The notes under the pieces are model-generated. The model searched no databases and was not told where the DNA came from. It saw nothing but the letters and a program-made list of their open reading frames with translations. This document shows, in pieces, positions 1 through 11,221 of a stretch of 64,000 bases of DNA; position 1 is the stretch's first letter; every line of letters starts with the position of its first letter. The translations under genes were made by a program, and so were the position numbers. The DNA comes from Euborellia annulipes (lineage: Eukaryota; Arthropoda; Insecta; Dermaptera; Anisolabididae): NCBI GenBank assembly GCA_023213315.1, contig JAKCPI010002967.1, forward strand, positions 124,001-188,000, written 5' to 3'.

Positions 1-41
1 ACGAGGTTAGCACGCTAATCTCTACGCCAAGCCCCGAGGGC
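1..41 (-). repeat. Family S SINE, tRNA-like head fragment
   Basis: The first 41 bases match the 5' head of the tRNA-derived SINE read on the minus strand (GCCCTCGGGGCTTGGCGTAG and on). The body would lie outside the window. It abuts a family H fragment. Confidence 0.7.
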
Positions 42-193
42 AATTTTACATCTTGATATTTAATATATCGGTAGTAACTAAATACTTGTAGACACAAAAA
101 AAATCTGGTGTGACAAGCACAGAGCACAACTTTCGATTACTGAAGATAAGAAAAATTCGCGTGCTGTGCGACAAGTCACACCAGATTTTTTTA
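42..193 (+). repeat. Family H element, right-end fragment with terminal hairpin
   Basis: The fragment begins in the conserved stretch TTTTACATCTTGA, runs through the GACACAAAAAAAATCTGG boundary and ends with the complementary CACCAGATTTTTT. The roughly 90-base hairpin at 97-191 is imperfect. The left part of the element is missing. Confidence 0.75.
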
Positions 194-1090
194 AATATAG
201 AAAATAATAACTTGTACCATGTTATCAATGATTATTATGAAATAATAATTATAGACTTTTAAGTATTTAATATTCTCAACTTTTCAAATATAGTTAGTGA
301 AGATTTTTTAGGTCAAACAACTATATCTATTTTCATATTTATATTAATATTTAATTTCTCTTTATTTGTTGAACTTGAACAAATATAAACCTGAACCTTG
401 AAAAATTCAGTGATTCATTAGAATTATCTTTTAAGGTGTGTTACTTATTTCAATTTCCCTTGTTGGATAGCCCTGAATCACTAATAATATAATGCGTGCT
501 AGACAATTACATAGCCATTTTAAAATGTTCCTTTAAAATGACATCTTTCTGCCCGACATTCTTTATTTTTTATTCTCCCACATAATTTGTCGACTGTTTC
601 ATTAATTCTGATGGTCGTTGCGTAGTTAGACACGACATTCCGCATATTGGAAAATATATAATTTTGATTTTTTAGTTCAGGTTACTTTTCACCGATTTTT
701 ACACCAAACACTAAACGAGCTAGCTTGAATAGGGTCTTTAAATTAGCCCTTGGATTTGGCTAAAATCGCTAGATACCCAGTCAAAGAAATGTCCTTAAAG
801 ATGAAACAGCCAGGTCTCACACACCAGTAGAACAAGTGCTCCACTGTATTATTCTCAAAATATATGAAACACATTAAGTTGCCTTGACGTTGGGTCCTGC
901 CTATCTAAATAACACAAAGACTCTAAAAGAACTAATCTTCCATATTTTAGATAAAATTTTTACATATAATTATCTTTAAATATCATCCGAGATATCATCA
1001 CCTAATAACAACAAATTCATTCCTCCCCGGAAGAAATCATCAAAAATATGAATATGTCTTCTTTAGAGATATCAAACTGACCCTTATTTA
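194..1090. other. AT-rich sequence with no recognised feature
   Basis: There is no long open frame, splice-like exon or repeat shared with the rest of the window. Confidence 0.5.
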
Positions 1091-1253
1091 TTATCTTGAG
1101 AAACTCTCACCCCATTTAGGTTTAGCACTCGCCCCATTGGTTTAGCCACTTGTTTCGCTTTTAACGTTCATTAACTAGCTATTCCTCGGATAAGATAGTC
1201 GGCAATGACTTCCGAGTCTTTTCACATCTAGTTAAGCTAATCAATTTGTGATT
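1091..1253 (+). repeat. Direct repeat pair, copy 1
   Basis: About 160 bases beginning TTATCTTGAGAAACTCTCAC are repeated at 1522-1684 in the same orientation with few changes. The 270 bases between the copies contain the family R locus R1, so the copies either flank or were made by that insertion. Much longer than a target duplication, so probably a local duplication. Confidence 0.8.
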
Positions 1254-1259
1254 AATTGT

Positions 1260-1480
1260 TGCTTGGGAAAACTTTATTCTCCCATCATCAGTCTTTTTCA
1301 CATTGAATTCAAAATGATCATTCTCACTGTATAAGTATATGACAACTCAGGGCCATATACAATTTGACAGACTGATGATGAAAGAATAATTTTTCCCGAA
1401 ATGTCTCGGTAAATGTTGAAAATCGGAAGCGTTAATTTTTTGGCTGGTCCCTTCCTTTTGTATAAATAAATATTTTTAAA
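1260..1480. repeat. Family R locus R1: inverted hammerhead-like pair
   Basis: A minus-strand motif remnant at about 1279-1300 (complement GACTGATGATGGGAG) faces away from a plus-strand motif at 1371-1405 (CTGATGA, then GAAATGTC). Beyond the plus motif come an AT-rich stretch, TTTTTTGGCTGG and TATAAATAAA, the tail shared by the family. GAAATGTC differs from GAAACGTC by one base, so the core is decayed. Outer helix I is still visible as CAATTTG upstream and AAATGTTG downstream. Confidence 0.55.
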
Positions 1481-1521
1481 AGAAAAAAATATGGTATTAG
1501 ATGCATTTTTGGTTGCATCTC

Positions 1522-1684
1522 TTATCTTGAGAAACTCTCACCCCATTTAGGTTTAGCACTCACCCCATTGGTTTAGCCAGTTGTTTCGCTTTTAACGTTC
1601 ATTACCTAGCTATTCCTCGGATAAGATAGTCGACAATGATTTGCGAATCTTTTCACATCTAATTAAGCTAATCATATGATTAAA
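1522..1684 (+). repeat. Direct repeat pair, copy 2
   Basis: Second copy of the repeat at 1091-1253, with scattered substitutions such as CACCCC for CGCCCC and GACAATG for GGCAATG. Confidence 0.8.
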
Positions 1685-1689
1685 TAACG

Positions 1690-2336
1690 AGTCAGATCTT
1701 AGTTAGTTATCTAATACCCAAAGTTCGCTATAAGGCTTAACTAAGGGATGAAATCAGGAACACAGGCATTGTTTATTTATTTATTTGAAATTTTTTAATT
1801 TTTGTTAAAAAATTAATTAGCTTTAATAAATTATTTTAATTTCTAATAATTTTTATAAATGATGCTTTTATAAATTCGAAAAATTCACCAAACCTTCCTT
1901 ATTCCTCAGAGAGCTAATTATATCTGAAAAACTTATTTTTTTAACTCGAGGGTTAGGCATGTTCGTGTCTACTATATCTTTGATTTGCTATCGGTCGGAT
2001 GTTTCCTAGTTGACTAGAAGATAAACAACCGGCTGTAGTTAATAAATAGTTGGTTGAGTAATTCCAGTGGTGGCGGGCTCGAACCATCTGCTGTATCAAA
2101 CATACGTATATAGGGATAAAAAATCGCATTAGTTCAGGGTTTGATTTGAAGTCACGCTTACTTCTATTGTACCATTAGAAGACGCATTTTCTATTTTTGC
2201 CTCGTAACCATAATCAGCGAGTTTGGACTTTTTATCCAATTTCAATCCCCATTTAAAATAAAAGATCAAAATCGATGAGTAGTCTTGTATCCTAATATTT
2301 TTATAATTAATCTTTCTTACAAACACATACAAATTG

Positions 2337-2373
<37 letters not shown>

Positions 2374-2760
2374 CTCTCTCACTCTTGCCCTAAAAATAAA
2401 ACTTAAATTTGCCCTTGACACTAAAGAAACTTTTGTTAAAGTGTTATAATTAAGTATCGTAATCCCAGCTGGTCAGTGACTATTAGTTTATTTGTTTAAA
2501 TACTCATCCTTTTAAACTTTAAATTGGTCCATCCTTCTCAGATAAATGGTTTTAATTAATCGTTGGCATTCGATGACGTGATCTTTATTATTATGTTTTT
2601 TTAAACGTCTTGTATTGCGTTTCGTTTTATGCTTGGTTTACCAATATTACGCAATATGAACATGTGTGTGTTCTGTTCATTCAGGGTTTTAACTGATACA
2701 TCTGAGAAATGTGTAAAATACAATTTAGGCGTAGAATAAAAAAAAATATATATAATTAAA
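1690..2760. repeat. Unannotated AT-rich stretch with a 31-base A tract
   Basis: Apart from a homopolymer A run at 2341-2371, nothing recognisable is present. The A run could be the tail of an old retroposon, but no body is recognised on either side. Confidence 0.4.
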
Positions 2761-2789
2761 TATTTATTAATTCATATGCCCGAAAAAAT

Positions 2790-2876
2790 AAGGATGTGCC
2801 GCCGGGAGCTGAGCCACGGATCCATTAATTTGTACTCGGTGTGCCCTTACCACTAGACCAAGCATGGCATTCGGTT
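2790..2876 (-). repeat. Possible tRNA-derived SINE head, unrelated to family S
   Basis: On the minus strand, GCTTGGTCTAGTGGTAAG fits a Pol III A box (TGGTCTAGTGG). About 40 bases later GTGGCTCAGCTCCCG roughly resembles a B box. No tRNA cloverleaf could be completed, so a SINE head or tRNA pseudogene is more likely than a functional tRNA. Confidence 0.35.
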
Positions 2877-3124
2877 ATATGAATTCACTTAGAAAGCAAT
2901 TTTGGTTATCAAGAGGACTTAAATTCGGTGCCACAAATGGTGGTAAATGCAGAGCTGGGGTACTCATTAGTACTTTCAGTAGTAGTACTTTTAGTACTTG
3001 AAATACTCCCAATACTCAGTAAATTTAAATACTTCCAGTACTTTATTTAAAGTATGTCCAGGAGATATTGTTGTACAATAAGACCACTAAAAGATTTTGG
3101 GCCAGTCGTTTCGCCAATCAAAGC

Positions 3125-4712
3125 TTGAAACACTTTTTTTAACTCTATTATAATTGATTTTCACTAGCTGTCAAATATTCAGCTGTTTGGATACTTTTAA
3201 AAAATTCATAAAATCCTGTGATTTTTGTGAAATTTCAAAATTTCAAGTGTAATGCGCTAGCTGGAGGTTAAATATAACTTTTTTTTTACTTTCTCGTATA
3301 GAGAAAGTTATGTAATCGTAAAAAAATTCAACTTCGAGATTTTGATGTTTCTCCACGTTTTAGACCTCCCTGAGTCCAAAAAATTTTTAGCATTATGTGC
3401 GGGGGTGTGTGTGTGTGTGTGTGTGTGTAAACACGATTGCTTAAAAACCAAAGCAGCAAGATCGATGAAATTTGGTATATGCTCCTTACACTAAAATTGT
3501 AGATGTCTATCAACTTTTGGAGTAAATACGTCACCTGAAAGTAGTACTTTACTTAAAAAGTTTTTTCAAAAATTTTGAAATTTTCAATTTTTTTGTTATA
3601 TTATGATAAAATACTCTATTTTAAAAAGTTTTTATTCTTTAACATTTTTTCGAAAACTGAATAGTTTTTGAAATAATCACAGAAGAAATAGAAAATATTC
3701 GTTAATTTTGATAAAAAATCAAAACAAAATCATACAGGTGTCATTTGTTTCACAAATTCATTTGTATATATTTACAAATGATTTGTGAAAAATGACACCT
3801 GTATGATTTTGTTTTGATTTTTTATCAAAATTAACGAATATTTTCTATTTCTTCTGTGATTATTTCAAAAACTATTCAGTTTTCGAAAAAATGTTAAAGA
3901 ATAAAAACTTTTTAAAATAGAGTATTTTATCATAATATAACAAAAAAATTGAAAATTTCAAAATTTTTGAAAAAACTTTTTAAGTAAAGTACTACTTTCA
4001 AGTGACGTATTTACTCCAAAAGTTGATAGAAATCTACAATTTTAGTGTAAGGAGCATATACCAAATTTCATCGATCTAGCAGCTTTGGTTTTTAAGCAAT
4101 CGTGTTCACACACACACCCAGACGTAATTCCAAAAGAATATACGAGAAAGTCTCGGGGAAGTCAATCCCCATATTTCTTTGTTGTATTTTAATTAGCTAT
4201 CATAGAGGAAAGTTTTTTTCAGTATAGCGTGAAGAAAAAACTAAAATTTGTTTTTCAGCCCACCCTAATAGATATATTTGAAATGGAAAATTTGAACCTG
4301 ACAAAGGTGGTCACGGGTTTATAGTTGAGGATTTGGGTCAAACTTTGCCAGCAATTTTAGACAGGTGAGTAGATGAAAATACTGCAAAAATCTAGTCGTA
4401 TAGGGGAAAGGGAACCAATTACCTCGGACGTTCAAGGGTTGAGCACTGTTATTTGCAATAATTATTAGGGAGGGCTGAAAAAAATTTTCATCTTTATTTT
4501 TTCTTCACGCTATACTGAAAAAAACTTGCCTCGATGATAGCTAATTAAAATGCACCAAAGAAAAAAAGTTAAACCTAACCTCCAGCTAGCGCATTACTCT
4601 TGAAATTTTGAAATTTCACAAAAATCACAGGATTTTATGAATTTTTTAAAAGTATCCAAACAGCTGAATATTTGACAGCCATAGCGAAAACAATTATATT
4701 AGAGTTATTATT
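3125..4712. repeat. Large foldback (inverted repeat) element, about 1.6 kb
   Basis: The left arm, about 3134-3762, is complementary to 3770-4150 plus 4560-4712, with a centre near 3767 between CAGGTGTCATTTG and its complement. The arms match closely over several hundred bases. The left arm carries a diverged relative of family H at 3283-3440 (TACTTTCTCGTATAGAGAAA, then a GT microsatellite) and the right arm its complement. A separate MITE (4178-4556) interrupts the right arm only, so it inserted after the palindrome formed. No coding capacity is seen. Confidence 0.85.
4178..4556. mobile_element. MITE nested in the right arm of the foldback
   Basis: Near-identical terminal inverted repeats of about 60 bases (ATTTTAATTAGCTATCAT...CAGTATAGCGTGAAG) bound about 250 bases of unrelated sequence. 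It is absent from the matching point of the left arm near 3270-3285. Superfamily not determined because the target duplication is unclear. Confidence 0.7.
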
Positions 4713-4840
4713 TATTTATTTATTTCATTTTTTCCCCTTACTTCTGCCCGTCTAGTTCATCACACTCTCATACATGTTCTATTGTCTCTGTCTTTTCTGC
4801 AACCTCTGCATTGTCTGTCTCCGTATGTCAGTCATGTCTC

Positions 4841-5375
4841 TTAGAACTCTTGTCTGTTCCTACTCTTGTCCACCATGTCTTTTCCCCCCATTTTTTGTCT
4901 TCCAGGTACGGTTCTCTTCCCAAGTGTGTCTTGATGTTCTTGTAGTATTTGCAATAGCTTGATTTGTTTCCTTCTCAGGCCAAGCCTCATTTTGAAGTAT
5001 CTTCCTTGTACTTTTTCTACTTCCTCCCATTCTCTTGTTCCCCAGACTTCTGCACCGTACATCACTATAGACTGGATCAGCACCGTAAACATCTTCTTCC
5101 AGCTTGTACATCTTGTTCTCTTGAAGATAATCCAGACTATATTTGCCGCCTTTGTTACCTTTGTTGTTATCTTACTTACATGTTGTTGATGTGAGTTAGG
5201 CTGCGTAAACGTGAATTCCAGACACTTCACTTCTTTTACCACTTCTATCGTTTGGTTATCCAGAACCCATTCTTCTATTGTCTTGTTTTTGGGGGCCACC
5301 TATCCCGATTTTCAGCACCACTTGGCGTTGCTTAACAATGATGGTCTTGGTGGCTGTTGTTCCTTCTTCTTGTCA
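4841..5375 (-). pseudogene. Non-LTR retrotransposon, C-terminal polypeptide fragment
   Basis: The minus strand encodes about 150 residues including EVVKEVKCLEFTFTQPNS, VTKAANIVWIIFKRTRC and SIVMYGAEVWGTREWEEVEK. This pattern (K-x-L-x-F-T-F, then YGAEVWG) is that of the region after the reverse transcriptase of Jockey/R1-like LINEs. Upstream, KTIIVKQRQVVLKIG (about 5290-5345) is in another frame, so a frameshift lies near 5280-5300. The catalytic reverse transcriptase is missing. Clade assignment is uncertain. Confidence 0.7.
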
Positions 5376-5384
5376 AGTCCGCCG

Positions 5385-5574
5385 GCTGGAACCTCGCTTA
5401 ACGAGCTTAATTCGTTCCAGAATAATATTTGTAAAGCGTAACACTCGTTATGCGAAACAATAACATTCTCCTCATAGAGCTGCCCCCCATGATATAACAT
5501 CCGCACAATCCGGAACTTCACCTCTGCTCGCCACTCGTTATACGAAATGTCGCTCGTTAAGCGAGGTTCTTCTG
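5385..5574. mobile_element. Short pogo-like MITE
   Basis: The ends are inverted repeats, GAACCTCGCTTAACGAGC at the left and its complement at the right. The sequence resembles the termini of the larger MITE at 24640-25143 (AGAACCTCG). The right end is followed by TA and lies inside a family H copy. The left end is damaged where it meets the LINE fragment. Confidence 0.6.
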
Positions 5575-5576
5575 TA

Positions 5577-5845
5577 TACATTTTAAAGAGCATTTAAAAA
5601 ATAATTGATTAAATAAATCAAAATTATTCAAACGAATTTTGAGAAAGTCGAAAAATACTGAAAAAGTACATAAGTAAAGCACTAGTATTCTTTGACCGAT
5701 TTTATTTAAAAAATTATTTTCGCCCCTCAAGGGAGTTCCTAACTTAAATATAAAATTTCAACCTCGTTGTTCAATTCTTTCTTTATTTTGAATACACACA
5801 CATACCATTTGTAGGATCCACTTTTTTTGAACTCACAAACGAGTA
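5577..5845 (-). repeat. Family H element, middle fragment
   Basis: It matches the central part of family H on the minus strand: ATACATTTTAAAGAGCAT, GAAAAAGTACAT, TATAAAATTTCAACCTC and a decayed CACACA stretch. Both terminal hairpins are missing. Confidence 0.7.
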
Positions 5846-6305
5846 TTTCCCTCTAATTTTTGACAATACTTTGTATTAGTTAATAAATATATTTAGGTAA
5901 GAAAAATAACCAATATTCAGTGATAAGCTGTTATTATTAAGAGTAATAAAAACCAGTTACTTGAAGTTCGTATTAAAATGAAAATTAATATAAAATTCGT
6001 TCAATATTAAATTTTCTTGATTATAATAGACGTCTTGGAACAATTAAAAAAAAAATACATTTCTATTTCGAAAAACTTTTTATTATGGAAATGTATGTAA
6101 ATATAAACTATTATATAATCAAACAAGCCCATCCTATTGGACTTAATAACTGTTGCATTAACTTGCTTAGTATTTATTTATTTATTTATTTATTTTTTAA
6201 AATGTACATAGGGCCTCATAATTCCCCTATCAGCACGCACTGTCATTTGTTATAAATGACTTGGAAAAAAATTAATTAAATCAATGAAGTCAGTGGCTGT
6301 TTTTC

Positions 6306-6606
6306 TATAGACAGGAGAAGGAGCAGGTGCAGCCAAAAAACAAAAGCCTCCGAATTAATATAATTTAATGAGACGTTTCGGGTGAATTTTATTTATCCAT
6401 CTTCAGTCCTTCAAAATTGTTAAAAATCCCGGAGTTAGTCAATAGGGCAATACATGTAAATTTATGTATCATATGTCCTGGCGATGTGGGCCATCGTATT
6501 TATTTAGTGAGAAGATGGGTAGATGAAATTCACCCGAAACGTCTCATTAAATTGTATTAAATCGGAGGCTTTTGCTTTTTGGCTGCACCTGCTCCTTCTC
6601 CTGTCT
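6306..6606. repeat. Family R locus R2: inverted hammerhead-like pair
   Basis: A minus-strand motif (6372-6407; complement CTGAAGA ... GAAACGTC) and a plus-strand one ending GAAACGTC at 6535-6543 sit in inverted arms of about 100 bases. The arms end in AGGAGCAGGTGCAGCC and its complement. After each motif come CGGAGGCTTTTG and TTTTTGGCTGC. Helix II in the right copy is GGGT/ACCC; outer helix I is CAATTTT/AAATTG. The first base of CTGAAGA is lost in the right copy (GAGAAGA). Confidence 0.65.
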
Positions 6607-6849
6607 ATAAAAAATTAATTATTTAGTTTGTCATTTGAGTTGCCTGCTTTCGATTGGATAAAAAAGTATCATTTTATCCATCACTTGATAAATTGATATA
6701 CCGGTATAATCTTCTCGAAAATTGTAATAAATATGCAAACGAAAAAATTAAAATCCTTAATTCCTTTCAAAACGCAACAGACGTTGTTTCCCTGTTTAAC
6801 AGGCTGCCTATTTTTTAGGAGACATTTCTTTCCAAATATAGTTGTTTTA

Positions 6850-7130
6850 TTTTATTTATTTACCCGTTTAAGCCATTGGCCATTGGGCTAAAACTGGATA
6901 CAAAATACAAAATTCGTATAAAAATACTTATAAGCAAAACAATATCAATACAAAAGTAATACAATACCAAAACAAAATCAAAACACTATAAATACAATAC
7001 AAAAACAAAGCAATAAGAATACAATATCAAAGCAATATAAATACAATATTAAAACAATAAAAATGCAATATTAATACAAAAACAAAATATACAAAAACAA
7101 ATATAAACACATTAGTAAAAATGAAATCAC
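6850..7130. repeat. Degenerate AATACAAnn-type simple repeat next to a retroposon-like head
   Basis: The head TTTAAGCCATTGGCCATTGG resembles 14763-14800. It is followed by about 200 bases of loosely repeated AATACAAT/CAAAAC units. It has no coding content. Confidence 0.5.
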
Positions 7131-7145
7131 AGATTGATTTAGTCA

Positions 7146-7396
7146 GTTTTTTTTTTTTTTTTTTTTTTTTTTTTGTTAAAAAAAAAGTCACACTTTTTTC
7201 ATTCACACTCACCCTCACACACACATTCACTCAGTCTTTTCGGCAAATCAGGCCATATAAGACCTTGACGATATCCCTTATTAATTAATATTCATATTGG
7301 GGATCCAGGCATTCTTATTTAAGCCATTTGTTATCCAAGTGGCTTAAATAAAATCATCGGACTGCCTGGGGTCCGAACCCGCGACTTTTGTTATAC
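7146..7396 (-). repeat. Family S SINE, nearly full length
   Basis: On the minus strand the head includes the B box-like GGGTTCGGACCCC and then the palindrome ATTTAAGCCATTTG and its complement. The body motif GCCGAAAAGACT and a GTGTGAGTGTGAATG tail with a poly-A run (T tract at 7146-7172) follow. The first 35 or so bases of the head are missing: the copy stops at CTAGCAT, exactly where the copy at 7749-7858 also stops. Confidence 0.85.
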
Positions 7397-7748
7397 GAGG
7401 CTAGCATTAGTCAAAGTTATTTCCAGTTTGTTGGTTGAAATTTTTTATGCTCTTCTGAATTTTTTTTTGTTTTTCTATTTTCTTGTTGTTTGATATTCAG
7501 CTTTCTCAGCCTCTTCTTCTTGGATACTCGATCAGAATCAGATTTCAGATATCTCTCTCACTACCAGTTTATAAGACACAATCAAGGCTATTGCCAATAA
7601 ATAGGTTCATCGACTTCTTAATTTAAAATTTAACAGCTACATTTTCATTTACATATTCAAAAACACATACCTGAATATAAATAGAATGAACTAAATTTAT
7701 TTCTATCATAAATACCCACTCACACACTAATTTATTACGATACAATTA

Positions 7749-7858
7749 GAGGGTCCAGGCATTCTTATTTAAGCCATTTGGTATCCAAATGGCTTAAATG
7801 AAATCATCGGACTGCCTGGGGTCCGAACCCGCGACTTTCGGTATACGAGGCTAGCATC
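7749..7858 (-). repeat. Family S SINE, short copy
   Basis: It covers only the central palindrome and the part of the head up to CGAGGCTAGCAT, ending at the same base as the copy at 7146-7396. The shared break suggests the two derive from one duplicated piece. Confidence 0.75.
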
Positions 7859-9296
7859 CAAAGGCTCTCTTTATTTGTTGCATCCGTACTTGCTCTCTTC
7901 CATTCCATAACATCAACAGCAACTTCTCTTCAACTTAAATAATTTTTTATTCAAAAATAAGATAAGATGCTTTCCAAATGTTTTAATTCAAATTTTGTTT
8001 TTTCTTTATTAACCATATAAAAATGCATCTTGAAAGAACAAATTAAGATAAAATTAAAAACAGTGGTTTTTTCTTCTTTTTCTATTATAGAAACCAAAAC
8101 AAATATCACTTTTGAATATTTTAAAATCTTGAGGTAATAGATTTGCACCACCTGTCAGATTCCACTTTTCGGGCAATATATATTCTAAAATTAATTTTCC
8201 ATATTTTCCATATGTTTAGTTCCTTATCAGAAACCTAAAAAAATAAAAACAAACTAAATTTAATTATCTGATATTAATTAATTAAAGAAAATAATAAATT
8301 TACTTACAAATGAATTGACAGCTGTAGGTTAGGCTTCCATATTTAATCTTTGAATTTCGATTAAATTTTTTTATTCTATTCTTCTAAAATATATTTTAAT
8401 TATTTAATTAAATTTTATTAATATTAAAATTCCTGAACAAAAGTTATTGTCTTCATGTAGCTTCTTTTCTCTTTTCTAAACTCTATGCCGTCATAGATAT
8501 TCTGTACTTTTTTTTGTTATCTCTTCTTCTTTGGCTTGATGCATCTTAAGTTTGGAAAGATTCATGCCCAATTTGGCGCATGTCTTAATAACCTTGTCCT
8601 ACTTAGTATTTAAAAAAAATTTATTTTCAACTTGAAAATCTTGATTTGTTGTAGTTTTTATTTCTGACTTGTTCTTATATTTACTACTCTAATACCTTAA
8701 ATAGAGCGAATATTAATCTCCTTTTTAAAATTAATTAACCTTCCATTGGTTAAGTTTAGGCGGTCGTCTCTCCCTCTCCAGATTCCAGGTTCTTTTCCTT
8801 GAAGGCAGATGGAGACCCGATGCTGTTCATTTCCAGCTGGTCATGTTATTCACCCATTCGCTTTATCAGGTTGACTCACACTCGCTATCTCCTGATTTCT
8901 TTGCTTCGTGAATCTTTTCCTGCCACACTCATTTCGTTTAATCATTCATCCCAAAAAGCATCTTCTCAAATAAAAATTCCTTTGTGATATAAGTGTTTTC
9001 GAATTGAATAAATTTCTGGGCGTCGGCTTCTTCTTCATCCGGACAAAATGAATAGTGAGTGCATTCCATGCAGCTTCACCCCTACCACTTACTCGAACAA
9101 ACTATTTTCAGCTTAAAAAATTTCAAACATGTGATCAGATGGCATTTTTGTTGAGTCTTGCGCCTTTATGTTTTACTTTTAGTTATTATTTAGATATTTA
9201 TTTATGAATGAATGAACTAATCACCTGCTTTTTATTTTACTAATCACTAATTTTATTTTAATTACAACCTTCAATGTATAATCTCCTACCAGTCCA
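7859..9296. other. AT-rich stretch without recognised genes
   Basis: A somewhat GC-richer patch at 8760-8990 has a 62-codon open frame with no recognisable similarity. Nothing else stands out. Confidence 0.45.
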
Positions 9297-9395
9297 TTTT
9301 TACTTTCTCTTACCCTATATATGAAATATATAGAGAGAAAGTATTCGATTCATGTCAAAAATTCGATGTCGAGATTTTGATGGATCTTCACCTTT
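9297..9395 (+). repeat. Family H element, left-end fragment
   Basis: It begins with the left terminal palindrome (TACTTTCTCTTACC, TATATATGAAATATATA, GAGAGAAAGTA) followed by AAATTCGATGTCGAG. It ends after about 100 bases. Confidence 0.8.
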
Positions 9396-9435
9396 TATTT
9401 GGACAGCATTTGTTTAATAAAAGTATTAAGATTCC

Positions 9436-9660
9436 TTTATATTTGCTCAGGGGCCCACATCTTTTGGGTACGTGGATGGCGACCACGAGCTACCCGAGCT
9501 AGGACTGTCAGTCCTTCTATTCTTTATATGTCTGTCCCTTCCTTCTATATTTTCAACAGGCGTCAGGCCGTGCGACGGGCCGGCCTGTTCTATTTCTTCC
9601 TGTCGCAAAAAACCCATTCCGTCGCTCCCTTTACCGCCGACCCCGCACCGCGGGAATAAT
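9436..9660. pseudogene. Retrotransposon-derived coding remnant
   Basis: A GC-rich island. About 130 bases (9436-9568) are shared with 62373-62512; on the minus strand they read RTDSPSSGSSWSPSTYP. The right end, GCCGACCCCGCACCGCGGGA, is shared with 51838-51860 and with the complement of 35755-35780, where it closes a LINE. This is therefore the edge of transposable-element coding sequence, not a cellular gene. The element type is inferred. Confidence 0.5.
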
Positions 9661-9865
9661 AAATGCTCCTTAAACTAACAAGTCTAACCCACTCTTTATG
9701 ACAATAATAGAATACAATAGTAATTTTTATTTAAAAGTTATCACTAATCAGGTAAACAATTAGGAGGCCTTTTTAGAATGGATTAGTTGGCCGTTTAATT
9801 GTTTCAGGAATTAACCTCGATTTTTATTGTTATTGTTCATCAAAAAAATTCTTCATTCCCTCCTT

Positions 9866-10171
9866 TTTTTTTTTTTTTTTATAAAAAAACCACACTTTTT
9901 TCTCATTCACACTCACACATATTCATACTGTCTTTTCGGCAACTCAGGCCATATAAGACATTTACAATATCCGTTATTAATTAATATACATATATTGGGG
10001 GTCCAGGCATTCTTATTTATAAAAAACACTCACAGTCTCGTTAAATATTCTTATTTAATCCATTTGGTATCCAAATGGCTTAAATCAAATCATCGGTCTG
10101 CCTGGGGTCCGAACCCGCGACTTTTGGTATACGAGGTTAGCACGCTAACCCCTACACCAAGCCCCGAGGGC
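9866..10171 (-). repeat. Family S SINE, full length
   Basis: Read on the minus strand it begins GCCCTCGGGGCTTGGTGTAG, giving an A box-like TGGTGTAGGGG and a B box-like GGTTCGGACCC, followed by AGGCAGACCGATGATTTG. Next are the ATTTAAGCCATTTGG palindrome and GGTCCAGGCA region, and a tail ending in A-rich sequence. A 30-base segment at 10018-10047 looks like a copy of the tail inserted within the body. Confidence 0.9.
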
Positions 10172-11160
10172 CATTCCCTTCTTTTTCGTTATAATTTCAA
10201 ATTTTTTCAAAAACCTCTTAAATCCTTAATTACTTACTTCTTACCTTATATTTTTATAAACATTTTTTAGACAAAAAACAATCGATCTACAAAAATTCGT
10301 CTTTTTCTTAATTGTCCCTTTCGGCTACTGAAGCAATTTAGGGATTCTAAAGTACATGGTATATATCGTAGCCTATATATTATTTGGAGAGAAGTTGCTG
10401 TTGATGTTAGAAATTAGGATGAGCAATTTCAGGATATATAATAAAATTTTGATTGTACCGAGGGCAACTGAGGGACGTTCTATTCGCGGGTTCTTTCGGA
10501 AGTTTTCTGCCTTGCTTGACATTTCTTCACTGCAACAATTTTGATGACTCTTGTTCGGCCGCCATCTTTAAAAATGAATATTATTTTCATCATATTTTTC
10601 TCTCAGGAACTGAGGCCATTTATTCTGTCTATATTTTATCCAATTTTCTTAATCTTCAAACTTTAATGTCCAAAAACCACGTTAGGATTTCTTTGGGAAG
10701 ACACTTTCTCGTTTTCTTCCTCAGGCATTCCTTATAGTTTGATACTTTTTCTCATTAGGTTGAACATCTCAGGATTATAAGCTTAAATGCTTTATCCCCT
10801 CGGCGTCATGTTATTCAATAGGAAGACAATATATTTTAAATAAATTTTAATCACTTACTTGTTAGTGGAAGAGAAAGACGGAATTATATAACAAGAAGCG
10901 ACACTTACACATGTATCTCTATTATTCTAAGACCAAACCGGCCACAAAGCCGTGTTTTCCTCTGAATGGGCTATTTTATTTAAAATAAGACGAATAATTC
11001 ATTAACATTGCCATTGGCCACAGCTATAATTCCTAAAATGAACACTTTTCAATCTCTTTATGTGCACTATATAATACCAAGTAATTCGGACAATCTAAAA
11101 TTCGGATTTTTGATAGTCAAGAGACGTCAAAAAATATATCCTAATTCTAAACTTTTATTT
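10172..11160. other. No recognised features
   Basis: AT-rich sequence with short open frames only. CGAGGGCAACTGAGGGACGTTC near 10460 loosely resembles 29262-29285 and 45712-45735, so a decayed repeat may be present. Confidence 0.4.
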
Positions 11161-11170
11161 ATCATTAGCG

Positions 11171-11173
11171 GGT

Positions 11174-11221
<48 letters not shown>

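Noticed and set aside
2341..2371. Retroposon poly-A tail
   Set aside because: No SINE or LINE body and no target duplication could be recognised on either side; left as a plain A tract.
10100..10171. tRNA genes on the minus strand at this and similar places
   Set aside because: A and B box-like sequences are present, but no cloverleaf with acceptor stem can be closed. The sequences are heads of SINE copies followed by the same SINE body.
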